Source: Edaphochlamys debaryana (taxonomy: Eukaryota > Chlorophyta > Chlorophyceae > Chlamydomonadales). Taken from it: a DNA stretch of 64,000 nucleotides. The notes beneath the pieces are model-generated. The model was not told the origin of the DNA, did no database searches, and saw only the letters and a list, made by a program, of their open reading frames with translations. Below are positions 11,831 through 22,991 of this stretch, piece after piece. Position 1 is the stretch's first letter, and the number at the start of each line of letters is the position of its first letter. The stretch lies in assembly GCA_016858145.1 (NCBI GenBank), contig JAEHOE010000046.1:1-64000 (forward strand). The letters are read 5' to 3'. The translations under genes were made by a program, and so were the position numbers.

Positions 11831-14800
11831 TCAGTAGTCTCCGCCGTAGTCCATGGGCACGCCCAGCGCCGCCAGCTCCCCCTGCCTCCGGGCGTCCTCT
11901 GCGATGGCGTCCTGGTACTGCAGGAAGCGGTGCTGCGCCTGGGAGGCCACCTGAGAGGGGAGGGGGCGGAGGGTTGAAGGGGTGGGGAGACAGGGCGGAC
12001 AGGGCAGTGAGGAGGGCCAGGGCCACGTCCCAGCTCCCCCTGAGCGGGGTGACAAGACGGGGCGTGCGGCGGGGCGCGGTACACGAGTCTGAGGAGCGGG
12101 GCCAACAGGGGCCAATGCTCCCTGAAGCCACACTCGCAACATCCAGACCAGTGTGCCTCGGCCCATAGCCCACGAGCTCTGAACCCGGAGCCCTTAGGAG
12201 AAAAAGCGAACCTGCCGCGTTGGGCCACCCTTCCACACGGCTGCCGCCCGCTCCAGTGCCACGGGCACAGCGCGTGAGCCCCGAGCGCCAAGGAGCCCTG
12301 CCCCAGACGCACCCGTGCCGATCGCGCCGCCCGCACGCTCTCCTCCGCCGTTGCCAGCAGCTGCTGGCTCTCCTGCCGTACCTCCACCGTACGCTGCCGT
12401 ACCTGCTGCAGAAACCGTACGTCTGCGGCGATCTGGGATGCCGAGGAAGCAAGAGGGAGTGGGGTGTTCACGATCAACAGCAGGTGTGTACCGAGGTGCC
12501 GAGGTTGAGGCATAGAGGCGCCCGGATCGTGAGCTGCGCAGCATGCAGCACTTGCCCTTCCTCCCTTCCATTGCTCCCTGCCCCATTCACACCCACATGT
12601 AGAGACGTGTAGGTGCCCGGGGGTGCGGGTGTGGCATGACATGGAGCACGCACCCATCGCTCTCATACCCCGCCGTTTCCAACGCCCCTGCCGGCCTGCG
12701 GCGCACACGCTAGCCCAATCCCTTCCTCGGCCCACCTGCGCCTCCCTCCGCCGCCGCTCCTGCTCCTGCTGCTGCTGCTTGCGCTCCACCCACTGCTCGG
12801 GCGGGGGCTCCTTGTGCCAGGCGCGCTGGCGGTTGGGATCCGGCCTGTACGGCTCCTGGAACGTCGAGACGCCGCCCCACGGGGTGCTGCCGTACGAGCC
12901 GTACTGCGACCCGTTATTGCCGTACGGTGGGGACGAGCGGTTGGAGCGGGTGGTGACGTGGCCGCTGGCCGTACTGCCGCGGTGGCTGGGGGGCGGCGAG
13001 GCGGTGTAGTGGGAGGAGCCCCCGTGGTGGGAGCCGGAGCCGGAGGGAGGGCGGTACGAGTGGGCAGGACTGCCACCTGGGGGCGAGGGAGGGAGGAGAG
13101 GAAAAGTGGGCGTCGGGAACGTAGGGTCAGAAGGACTGGATGGTAACGGACAGGCTGGCGTTCAAGGGCGGGGCAAGGCGGCAACCCTCGGTTCGCGCTG
13201 CCCAGCTTCTCAGCCAGGAGTCCCACGGCCCCAGCCCCAGCCACGCCGCAGCGTGTCGGCCGGCCGTGCCGGCCAACAAAGACACTCCCTCCACCCCCGA
13301 TCCCCCCTCCCAGAGCCCCTGCGTGTGCTGCTGCCCCCAGTACCCCAGCCCCCCCCGGCTCCCACTCACTGGGCGGCCCGGGCGGCACGCCCCGGTAGCT
13401 CCCCGCGCCGCTCCTGCCGCCGGCGCTGCTGGCCGAGTTGACGCGCGGCAGCGAGGCAGAGCCGCGCGCCCCCAGGCCCCCGCCGGCACCCCCACCCGCA
13501 CCCGCACCCAGACCGGTGCTGGTGCTGCTCCGGGCGCTCTGGGAGCCGCTGCCGGAGATGCGGGCGCCGCGGGAGGGCGTGCGGTGCAGACCCGGGTGTG
13601 CGTGCGCCGGGCTGCCGCCGCCCTCGCCGTCGCCGTCGTCTTCGCCTGCCCGGCTGCCGCGTGCCAGCCGCGCCAGCTCCTCCCGGCACATGGCAATAAC
13701 CTCCAACGTGTCCTGGAGGTGACGGGGCGCACGGGGGAGAGCGGTAAGCCCTTGCCCGGCGCCCAGTACTGCATCCCTTGCCGGCCGGATGAGGCATCAC
13801 TTTGCCAGCACACTTTGCCCGTAACCCTCCCCCTCCCCGTCTCGCTCCTCCTCCCCATGCCCCTGTCCCTTCCCTCCCCTCCTTCCCACCTCCAGTGCGT
13901 CTAAGAGCTCCAGGGGGATGCGGGGTGCCACGTCAGCAGGGATGGCGTCCAGGGGGGTGTCGGGGGCCAGGCCCACGGATTCCCGGATGAGGCCCTCGAT
14001 TGTCACCACTAGGGCCAGGGACTGCTCCAACACAACGGCCGGATCGGTCTCTTCGAAAAGCTCCTCGCGCCGAGCCCGGGCCCGAGCGGCGGCGTTGCCC
14101 GCCGCCGGCCCCTTGTACCCCACCGCCGCCAGCTGTGCGGCCCGGCCCCCGCCGCCGCCACCGTTCACATAAGCGGTGGCGGCGTGGCTGGGGTGGCCGC
14201 CGCCGGAGCTGCCGGGCCGGCGGCCGGAGGTCGACGGAGCGCCGGCACTGCCGCCGCCGCTGCCGCCAGCGGGTGTGGCGGGGCTGGCGCCGCCGCCGCC
14301 GCTGCCGGGGTTGCCGCGTGAGGGCGGCGTGTTCCGAAGCGACGGTGACGCCGGCCGGCCCGGTCCCCGCTGGGCGCCGCCGTTGGTAGCGCCAACGTTG
14401 GGACCCGGCCCCGCGCCGACCGGCTGGGCATACGGAGACGAGGCCGCCGCCGCCAAAGTCTGGGGCGACGGGCCTCGGTGTGACCGCTGCGGCGGCGCCG
14501 CTGGCGCCGCCGCCGGCGTCACGTACTGCGCCCGTGCGGACGGGTCCAGCACTTGCCCGCCGTATCCCAGCGGCCGGTTGACAACGTACTTATCGAACCC
14601 GCTGGCGCCGACTGAGCTGCGTGGGGAGCTCTTGGGAGAGTATATGGCGTCCACGTTTCGGCTGGACCGCCGATTTGGATGTTGCTGGGATGGCTGGGAC
14701 GATGAGGTTTGCCGGGGATCGTCGGCGCCCGGTGACTCTGGCTCAAACCCGTCCTGCGAATAGTCGTGAGAGTCGCGAGCCGCTGCTTTGTGCGAGGCTC

Positions 14801-15143
14801 GAAGCCGACCGCCGGGGCCAGGCGAGTCCGATGGCCCCGGGCTGTCGTCCAGGCGAGAATCCTCCAGGGCGTTGGCCATAGCCCGCAGCTCGCCCGCGGA
14901 CGTGCCCGGCGGCAAAGCTGGAGAGGCTGCGTCCGGAGACATCGGTCCTCCGTGGGACGCGTGGAGCGTTGTGGGCACAGACAGGGGCGACGGGAACGGC
15001 ACGCTGCTTGCGCTGGTCGCGACGGACTTGCCGTTCCCGCCCAAAGAGTACTGGCCCGAGCCGACCATGGCTCCCCGCTCCAGCTCGATGCTACCCCGCA
15101 CGTTGGTGCCCGCACCAGCGAGCTGCTCGCTGGGAGTGGCCAT
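11831..15143 (-). CDS. Low-complexity protein with C-terminal coiled coil, function unknown
   Basis: Five exons: 13890-15143, 13370-13712, 12736-13076, 12313-12432, 11831-11950; phases agree and give 725 aa. I do not recognise the family. Exon 1 (418 aa) is Ser/Pro/Gly-rich and disordered-looking up to a helical, probably structured segment (EELFEETDPAVVLEQSLALV to LELLDALE). This continues in exon 2 as DTLEVIAMCREELARL, then low complexity resumes. Exon 3 carries YRPDPNRQRAWHKEPPPEQW followed by a Gln/Arg/Glu helix. Exons 4-5 (IAADVRFLQQVRQRTVEVRQ and onward) form a heptad-rich coiled coil ending VPMDYGGDY. The ATG at 15143 is the first in frame. The gene is divergent from the GYF-domain gene, 771 bp between start codons. 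A scaffold role is possible but not shown. Confidence 0.75.
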
Positions 15144-15914
15144 GCTGCTGGCGGGGCCGCCTGACCGCGGCCCAGCTGGTTAAGCTTCTTGGGTTCAAAC
15201 TAACTGTGTATCGTCGTTGTGGCAGCGCCACTACCGTGGTGAAGGCCGCGACACGGCGCGCGTCCCGCTGCGACCCTCATCACGCAACAAGCTGTTTCTA
15301 CTGATGTTGAGGTTAGGTTGCACAATAAAACATCATAATAGATTGCTACAAAGCGGTAACAGAGGAAACGAGTTGGGGTAGGCACATCGAACCAAACTTC
15401 CAGCAGTGTTGCGGGCAGCGACTAGTGTTGGTATAACGGGGCAGTCTACGCAATGTGGAGGTCCGACACGCCCACACGGGCTGTTCGGCGACGGGATGGG
15501 GGGCTTGCTCATCGGACTCGCGCGCGGCGCCCCCAGCCCCCCACACGCCGCCCCACTTCCGCCCTCTCCACAACGGCGTCCCGCGCTGTCTACACCGCCC
15601 ACAAGCGCTATCCCCGCTTGCTCACGTCGCAACCCCGACCAGCTGCACCTCCCGACACGACGCCGCCGCGTCCCGCAATAGGCGTGATCTCCCGCGCTTG
15701 CGGCAGCCCGCGGCCGCGATTGGCCTTGGCACCAGGCCCTACCAAAGCAGCGCAGCAACGCAGAAAGGCCTGCGGGAGGATGAGCGCGGGGGCGCGGCGA
15801 GGAGGGGGAGGCCCGCGGGCCCGCGCCTGAGCCAGGGCCGGCGCCGCCGCCGGCCGAGCGCAGCGCGGGCGGGCCGCGGCGCGGCGCCGGTGCCGATCGG
15901 TTGCAGCGGTGACG
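15144..15914. promoter_or_regulatory. Divergent intergenic region (shared promoter candidate)
   Basis: These 771 bp separate the start codons of the coiled-coil gene (-) and the GYF-domain gene (+), so both 5' UTRs and promoters must lie here. I see no clear TATA box or other defined element. The only reading frames are C/G-rich and unlikely to be coding. Confidence 0.45.
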
Positions 15915-18900
15915 ATGTTTGCGAGCGGGGGCGGAGGCGGAGGTGGAGGCGCGGGGATCGTTGAGGGCGCCAACGCAACAGCCGCCGCCGCGCCCGGGCG
16001 AGCGCAGCACTTCCACAAGGTCAGGCCACCAGGGGGGGACCCTCTAGACTCGCAAGCGCATAGGTGCAGATGTCTGTGCAGCTTGGGGGAAACGGCCAGG
16101 CCCCGCGCGTTCCGGGGAGCGGGTCAACGCTCGTGCGTGACGAAGCCCCTCGCGCGCTCGGAGGAACGCGCGTGCCCCCGGCGCCCGCAACGCCTGCTGC
16201 CCGCTCGCCCCCGGCCTGCCCGTGCTTCTTCCCCAACGCACGGGCCCTGCCCCTCAGCCCCCGTCCACCCCCCTCCACCCCCCTCAATCCCCCAACCACA
16301 GGTCTTCACTTTCCACCACATCGCCCGCCTCTCCGCCGCCGCGCCCCTGTGGGTGCTCATCCCCTCCTTCGACCACACCTCCCACGCCCCCGACCAACGC
16401 CTCGTCACGGGCGCGGGTCTGCTGGGTGCGTTGCGGGGGCACGGCCCACGGAGCCCTGGGGTGGGGCCCTGCGGGACTGAGCTAGGGATGCGGGTTCGTA
16501 GGTCCGCCGAGGGATCGGGGTCGTCACTCTCCCTAAAACTTCTTCCCCCCGGCTTCGGACCCCAGAGCTGTACGAGCGGCGCGGGCTGTGCCCCGCCACC
16601 CTGCTGGTGGGGCTGCAGGGGCGCACGGGGCTGCCGCTGCCGGCGTGCTTCTTCAGGTGCGGACTGGAGGGGGTGGACGTTGCCTGAGCCCGGATCGCCT
16701 GGGCCTGCGCTTTCGCAGGGGTACGCTTGCGCAGGGGTGCGCTTCCGCAGGGGTGCGCGCGGAGTGCATGAGACCAGGCTGCGGGCGGGTCGTATCTGGG
16801 CCTGGGCAATCTCTCCACTCGCACGGGAACCTGCAGGCTTGTGCGGTAGGCCGGTAGCGACTTTAGAGCGGGGATGCAACAGTTGACTGAGAACCACTTT
16901 GCTGCGCGCTCCGTACAGGCCCCTGGAGCTGCTGCTGGAGCTGCTGGATGCCAATCTGCCGTACATGCCGCTCTCGGCGGCTGACGTGGAGTGCCGTGCG
17001 CCGCCGCCGGACTGGTGCCCCGCCATGCAGGTGTGGCTGGGGGGACGTCAGGGGCGGCATCAGGCGGTGGCATGAGTGGGTGGTGCTATGGACCGCTAGC
17101 CGCATGGACTGTCTTCCCATCTATGTACTGTCTCCTCCCCCCACCCGACCCATCCACCTCGGCACCCGATCAGATGATGATGGCGGCCGCAACAGCCGCG
17201 GGGCGGTCCCGCGCGGGCGGCAGCGACGGAGGCAAGGCCGCCGCCGGCCTGGCGGCGCCGCCGCTGCCCCACTCCGTCCAGTCCTTGCCTGTGCTCCGAG
17301 ACGGGGGCAGGGAGGGGGGCGACGACGGGCTGACTGGCGCAGGCGGGCAGCAGTGGAGCACGCAGAGGATGGGAGGGGAGGGGGGCCATGGGGGCCAGAT
17401 GGGTGGGGGGGAGGAGGGGGGGATGGGGGAGTCATTGCCCGCGTCGCCCGTCGCCGCCGGGCGGGCCGTCATGGGCGGCGGCGGGGCTGTCGTACGCAGT
17501 ACGGCAGATCTGCTCAGGTCGGCGCAGTACTGGTGCTTCGTACACTACTACACGGGTGAGCTAGGCCTGTTACTAAGCTATGAAGGAGCCTGAAGGAGCC
17601 TACCTGAATGCTGGCCCCGGCACAACGCACTCTGCCCGGTGTGCCTGCACGGTTTGCGTGCTCAATCCCTCATACCTTGTGACTTCCCCCGATGACCCCC
17701 GCGCTCCATCCCTCAGGCGGCGACATCAAGTGTGTGATGAACGACCCGCCCAGCACCATGCTACAGCGTCTGCAGGTGCGCTGCTGTAGGGCAGAAGACA
17801 TCAACGAAGCGAAGCGCGTGGCGCCGGGGCACGCGGAGGGGGCCCAGCCGGTCTGAAGGCCAGGCGACGGAGGTGGGGGTGCAGGGCGTCGGCAACAGCA
17901 ACAGCAACAGCAACAGCGCGACTGGACGGCTTTCCTCCTGTGCGCCCCATGCAATCCTCAGGCCAACCGCCTCTCCGACTTCACGCCCGTCATCGGACTG
18001 GCTGAGAAGAAGGAGTTCCACGTGTACATCCGCGCCTGCCTCTTCATGCCGCTGGCGGCGCTGCTGCACATCACACGCGTCGCCGCCGCCGGCGGCGGCG
18101 GCGGCGGCGGCGTGCCGCTGGCGACGAACGCCGAGCTGACGGCGTTCGACCAGCGGGGCCTGCGGTCGGTGCTGCCGCCGCCGTCGCTGTCGCTGCCGCT
18201 GCAGTTCCCGCCAGCTGGCGTCCGGGGCGGCGGCGGCGGCGGCGGGGAGGGCCACCACGGGGACGCGCCGCCGGGGACCGGTTGGCAGGGTGGCGGCGGC
18301 GGCGGCGGCGCCGGTTGGTTTCCGCCGGCTGGCGGCGGCGGAGGGTCGCGGTCGGCGCCAGGGAGCAGTACAAGCCTGTCCCGGCCCGGCAGCGCCGCCA
18401 GCCTCAACCTGTCCACGCTCTCCGCCGCCGGCGGCGGCGGGCCTGGCTTCGGCCCGCTCATGTCGCCGCTGTCGCCGCGGGACCTGATCGGACCGCCGTA
18501 CGGTATGACTCATCACGGCATGATGCAGCAGCAGTACGGCGGCGGTGCTGGCGGCGGGCACCCGTTCGCGCACCCGCTGCTGGGCCCGGCGGGCGCGCAG
18601 CTCGCCGCCGCCGCCGCGGTCGCCGAGTCGGACCCCGTCGCCGCCGCCGCCATGTACGGCAACCTGCTGATGCTGGACGAGTACGGCAGTGTCGTGGCGC
18701 CGTACTACGGCGATTTTGGTCCGTACGGCAACCCGCTGGGAGCCGGCGGCGGGCACCCTGGCATGGCGGCCGCGGCGGCGATGTATGGCCAGCACGCTGC
18801 GACGGCGGCGGCGGCGGCAGCGGTTGCGGCGGCGGCGCCGCTATCGCCCATGCAAGGTCGAGCCCTGAATGCCGTCGGCCCACCGGGTTGGCGAGTCGGC

Positions 18901-21247
18901 GGCGGTGCCAGCGGAGGCGGAGGCGCGGGCGGCCCTAGCCGGCAGGGCAGCCAGGGCTGGCGTACCATTCCGCCGCCGCCTCACCAGCTGCCACTGAGCT
19001 CGGCGTTGCCGCCACCGACACCGCCGCTAGGCGCACATCCGGTGCTGCTTCAGCCGCCGCCGCCGCCGCCGCCGCCGCCACTGCCGTCGCCGGGCCGTCA
19101 GCCGCCGCTCGCTGCACCGGAGCCAGACCTTCGCGTCGAATCGGCCCCGGTAATGGCGGACGAAGCCGGAGAGGAGCGCTTGGTCGAGGCCCCTGCCGCC
19201 GCCGCCGCCGCCGCCGCCGGTGCCGCCGCCGCCGCTGCGGTTGCGGGATCCCCCCTTGGCGGCGGCACCGAGGTGCTGCCGCCGCTGCAGCACGACCTCG
19301 CGCCGGAGGGCTCGGCGGATGACGAAGACGCTGCCGCCGCCGACGGCCTGTCTCCCACCGCCGCCGCCGCCGTCATCCACGATTCTGGGCGCGGTTTTGG
19401 TGCTGCAGTTGACGGCGGTGGCGATGGCCGCTTCGTAGCTGCCGAGGGAGGCGGCGACGGCGACGCCGGCATGGTTTCCAGCATCAGCGACGGCGCCCTG
19501 ACGGGCTACCTCGGCCTTGGCGGCGGCGGCGCCGGTGCCGCCGTTACGTCTGCCTGGCCGGCGCTCGCTGCCGCCGCCGCCATCTCTCCCGGACTGGATC
19601 GGCTTGCGGTTGCGGGACTAGTGGGCAGTCGGACCGACAGCGGTGGCGGCGGCGGCGGCGGTGTCAGCGGCACCGGGTTCTATCGTCCATCGCAGTCCGC
19701 CGAGTCCCTCAGCGGCGCCAGCGGCGACGGCAATGACGGCGGCGGCGCCGCCATGGCGCCCGCCGACATGCAGGCCCAGGACACGAGCTCCGGCGGCGGC
19801 GGCGGCGGCAGCGGCGGCGGCGGCATGTCGCGCCTCCGCAGCGGCGGCAGCAGCGGCTTCGGTAGCTCCGGCGGCCTAGGCGGCGCCGCCGCTGGCGGCG
19901 GCGGCGGCGGTCCCTCCGGCTCCGGCGGCCGCTTCTCCCCCGGCGGCGGCGGCGGAGGCGGTGGTGGCGGCGGCGGCGGCGGCGGCCCCGGCTCGTTCTT
20001 TGCGCCGCGCGCCGCCGCCGTTGGCCGCTGGGAGTCCCCAGCGTTTCGCCTCTTCACGTGTGACTCGGTGGCGGCGGCGCTGGGTCCCCGGTGGTGGCTG
20101 CTGGATGGGGCGGGGTCCATGCAGGGCCCTTTCACGGCCGAGCAAATGGTGTGTATCGGGGTATCGGCGGTTGAGCAGACAACTGGAGGACGCAAGCAGG
20201 ACGAATGCGGACTGGAGGACCCTTCTACTCTGTCACCCAAACATGTTGCATCTGAGACTCGTTTCCCGCTCCCTCGCTCCCCTTCAGGTCGTCTTCTACT
20301 TCTCGGGCCTCGTGAGTGACTCCACCCTCGTCGCCGGCACCGAGCCGCCGCCGCCGCCGTCGCCAGCACCCGTCGCCGTTGGCTCGTCCCAACCGCCCCA
20401 ACTGACTCTGCCGCCGCCGCGGCACTGGTTTGAAGGCCTGGCCGGTTTGTTGGTTGGCGCTGGTCAGGGCTGCCGCTACCGACTGCTGACGGCGGCGGAG
20501 TGCGAGGCGGCGGCGGCACCGCGGACGCGCCTGGAGCTGCCGCCGCCGCCGCCGTCGCCGTCGAGGTCGGCGGCGGCGGCTGCCACCGCTGCCGCGCTGG
20601 CGGCGAGCAGTGCCGGCAGGGAGGCGGCGGCGAGGGGCATGGCCGGGGGATGGACGGCGGTGGCGGCGGCGAGGACGGGCGCTGGCGGCGCCGGGGTGAC
20701 GTGGCATGATCTTGCCCCCGGCGGGCCCGAGACGCCTGGCCAGCCTACCCGACTGGGCGCCGCTGGCGTCATTACGGGCGGCGGAGGCGCTCGCGGCGGC
20801 ACCGCCGCCACCAGTGCTGCCATTCAGCCTCCGCCGCCCCCGCCGCCGCCGCCATCAGCGCGCCGCCTCGACTACGAGCTCCCATCCGCATCCGCCGCCG
20901 CCGCTGGCGGCGCCGCCGGCCGCGGACCGCCTCGTATCGCCGCCGCCGGCGGAGCTGGCGGCGGCGAGGCGGGCGTTGGAAACGAGGAGGCGGTTGCGAT
21001 GCTGGGGTCGAACCTGTATCGGGAGGTTGGCATCGAACAGCAGATGGCGGCACTGCCAGAGTCTTTGGGAATAGGTGATGCGCCGGTGGCGGCGCCGGTG
21101 CAGGCGCAGGCGCAGGCGCAGGCGGCGGCGGGTTCTGGCGGAGGTGCAGGTGGCGGCGGGGTGGTGGATGGCGGCAGGCGCATTAGCGGGGGCAGCGGCG
21201 GCGGTAGCGGCGGTGGGGGAGCGGGAGGAGGGGGAGCGCAGAGGTAG
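15915..21247 (+). CDS. Large Gly/Ala-rich protein with a divergent GYF domain
   Basis: Eight exons: 15915-16019, 16302-16425, 16566-16656, 16919-17030, 17174-17555, 17717-17775, 17962-20148, 20288-21247; 1339 aa. Residues 36-180 (VFTFHHIARLSAAAPLWVLI, ELYERRGLCPATLLVGLQGR, PLELLLELLDANLPYMPLS) and about 270-350 (SAQYWCFVHYYTGGDIKCVM, KKEFHVYIRACLFMPLAALL) look globular but match no family I know. Residues 350-1000 are mostly poly-Gly, poly-Ala and Pro runs. Around residue 1000 lies WWLLDGAGSMQGPFTAEQM, interrupted by an intron and continued by VVFYFSGLVSDSTLV. This follows the GYF pattern (W-x-Y, GPF, M-x2-W, GYF) with the second aromatics replaced. GYF domains bind proline-rich peptides, but whether this one can is uncertain. 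A TGTAA signal follows at 21430. Confidence 0.8.
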
Positions 21248-22991
21248 ACCATACGTGGGATGTGTGTGCTGTGTGGCTTTGCGCGAACGGGTGCAAAGAC
21301 GTCCAGGCGCCATCACATTCCAATGCAGGGAAACGAACGAGGGTAGGGCACAGGGGTGGGGCTTGGAGAAGGATACCAAGGCGGTGAGCCGCGGATGTGG
21401 AGGCGCGTGTGTGGTTTGTTAGGCGTGCATGTAAAAGCATGGGTTCACTGGGTTGGGGCCCCGAGGTAAGAATGGGGGCCAACCAATCCTGGCCTTTCAG
21501 GCCTTCACCCTCAGGGAACCAGCGGGGTGCCGTGTGCTGTGTTGTGTGCTGCTAGGGCTCATAGCCAGATGTTGGCGTTGCTTGATAGGCTCTAAAGCAG
21601 GTGCAGGTGCGCTGCAGGGTGCTTTCCCAGTCGTGTAGCGGTGCTGAGTTGATGCTTGAGGGGCTGTGCAGCCCGGTCAGCAGGGAGAGTGTGCGTGTCT
21701 TGGTGTGGTGCTTGGCTAGCTATAGCAACATGTGGTGCCCTTGCTTGCGTGCTCTCAACAAACTGAGTCATTCTTTCTTGTCTGTCTGCAGTCCTAACGG
21801 CATGCAGCCTGAGAAGCGGGGTCCTCAGGTGTTGTGTAATGGCCTTAAGGAACGGCACTGTTGCAAGGAGTTGCGTTGGCCTCTGGGGCCCCAAAGGTCC
21901 AAGACGATGGCGTGTGGTATGGGTGCTTCCGGTCGGGCAGGATTTGAGGCCTGACATTGCTAGGGGGCTTTCTTGACGTGTTCCTTCGACTCTCATCCCC
22001 TTTCCATTTGCGGCCGGCGCCTTGCCGTGCCCTTCCTGGTGCTGTTCCATTGACGGCGGGTATCGAAACACCTGAACGAAATAACTATGCTGGCCCGCAA
22101 TAGGGGCTGTACGGTTGTAGATGCAGGTAGGTTGTTTGGGGTGGAACTGTTGGTTGGTGCTTGCCCGGGTGTCCTGTTGCCATGTTGGTAGAAGACTAGG
22201 CAAGGGATCTTGACGACAAGGGTCCTTGAGTTGATCAATTCTTCAGTCCTTTGCCCGTGCCGGCGTGCACTGCTTGCGATGGCAGACGGAGACACTCAGT
22301 CGGCGGTTGCACAAGCGGTTGACAGCGGTTGACGGTGCGACCAAATCTCAATCAGTGCTGTCAGCGCCCAATCCACCCACCGACAGAAGGGTCGTCACGC
22401 CCCCGCCAGTGTCCGAAATCCTCTGCGACACGCCGCCCACGGTTCCCCTCCTGCGTCGCTTCGCCCCTACCACCACGGGCTACACAGCGCTTGCTCCCCC
22501 GGTCCGCCACCTCCCTGCCCAACACAAGCGCCTGCCCAGCCGCCTGTGCGCACGTCAAGCGGGCCGTACCGTAACCTTGCAAGCCCGTCACCCCATCACT
22601 CATTGGCCTTGCTGCAGGCGTTCTCAGCCCAGCAAAGCAATCCGCCCTGTCCATCCCACAGCCCCATGCCAGCACCTCGGTGACACACACCCAGCCAGAG
22701 CACAGTCCAGGTTGTATCCTACCCCAACCGCCCGCGTCACGTCACTCACGCCCCGGCACGTCTGGTGCTCCGCCCACGCCCCCGCTCCTGTCCTGTCACC
22801 TATCCCCCCCCCCCGCGCAACCTCGGCTCAGCCATCCGGAGGTCACGTCGCCCCCGCATCCTCGGCTCTGCCATCCGAAGGGGATGCGGCCCGGTGCGGT
22901 GAGGTCCACGAGTCATCATTGCGGGTTCAGCTCAGCCGTTCGTAGAGGACAGGCCGCATGGCCGGCCCCTGGGTCCCTGCCGCGATCCAGC
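21248..22991. other. Intergenic region between convergent genes, no gene recognised
   Basis: This 1.7-kb stretch holds the 3' UTRs of the GYF-domain gene (+) and the fusion gene (-). Frames such as 21592-22203 (-) and 22265-22945 (+) have no recognisable motif or splice-linked exon. The base composition is lower in GC than in the flanking coding DNA. Confidence 0.55.
21430..21434 (+). promoter_or_regulatory. Putative polyadenylation signal TGTAA
   Basis: TGTAA lies 183 nt after the stop codon of the GYF-domain gene. This pentamer is the usual poly(A) signal of chlamydomonadalean algae. A chance occurrence cannot be excluded. Confidence 0.5.

Noticed and set aside
17761..18795. Minus-strand frame opposite the GYF gene
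   Set aside because: It is a low-complexity shadow of the GGC/GCC repeats in the plus-strand exon.
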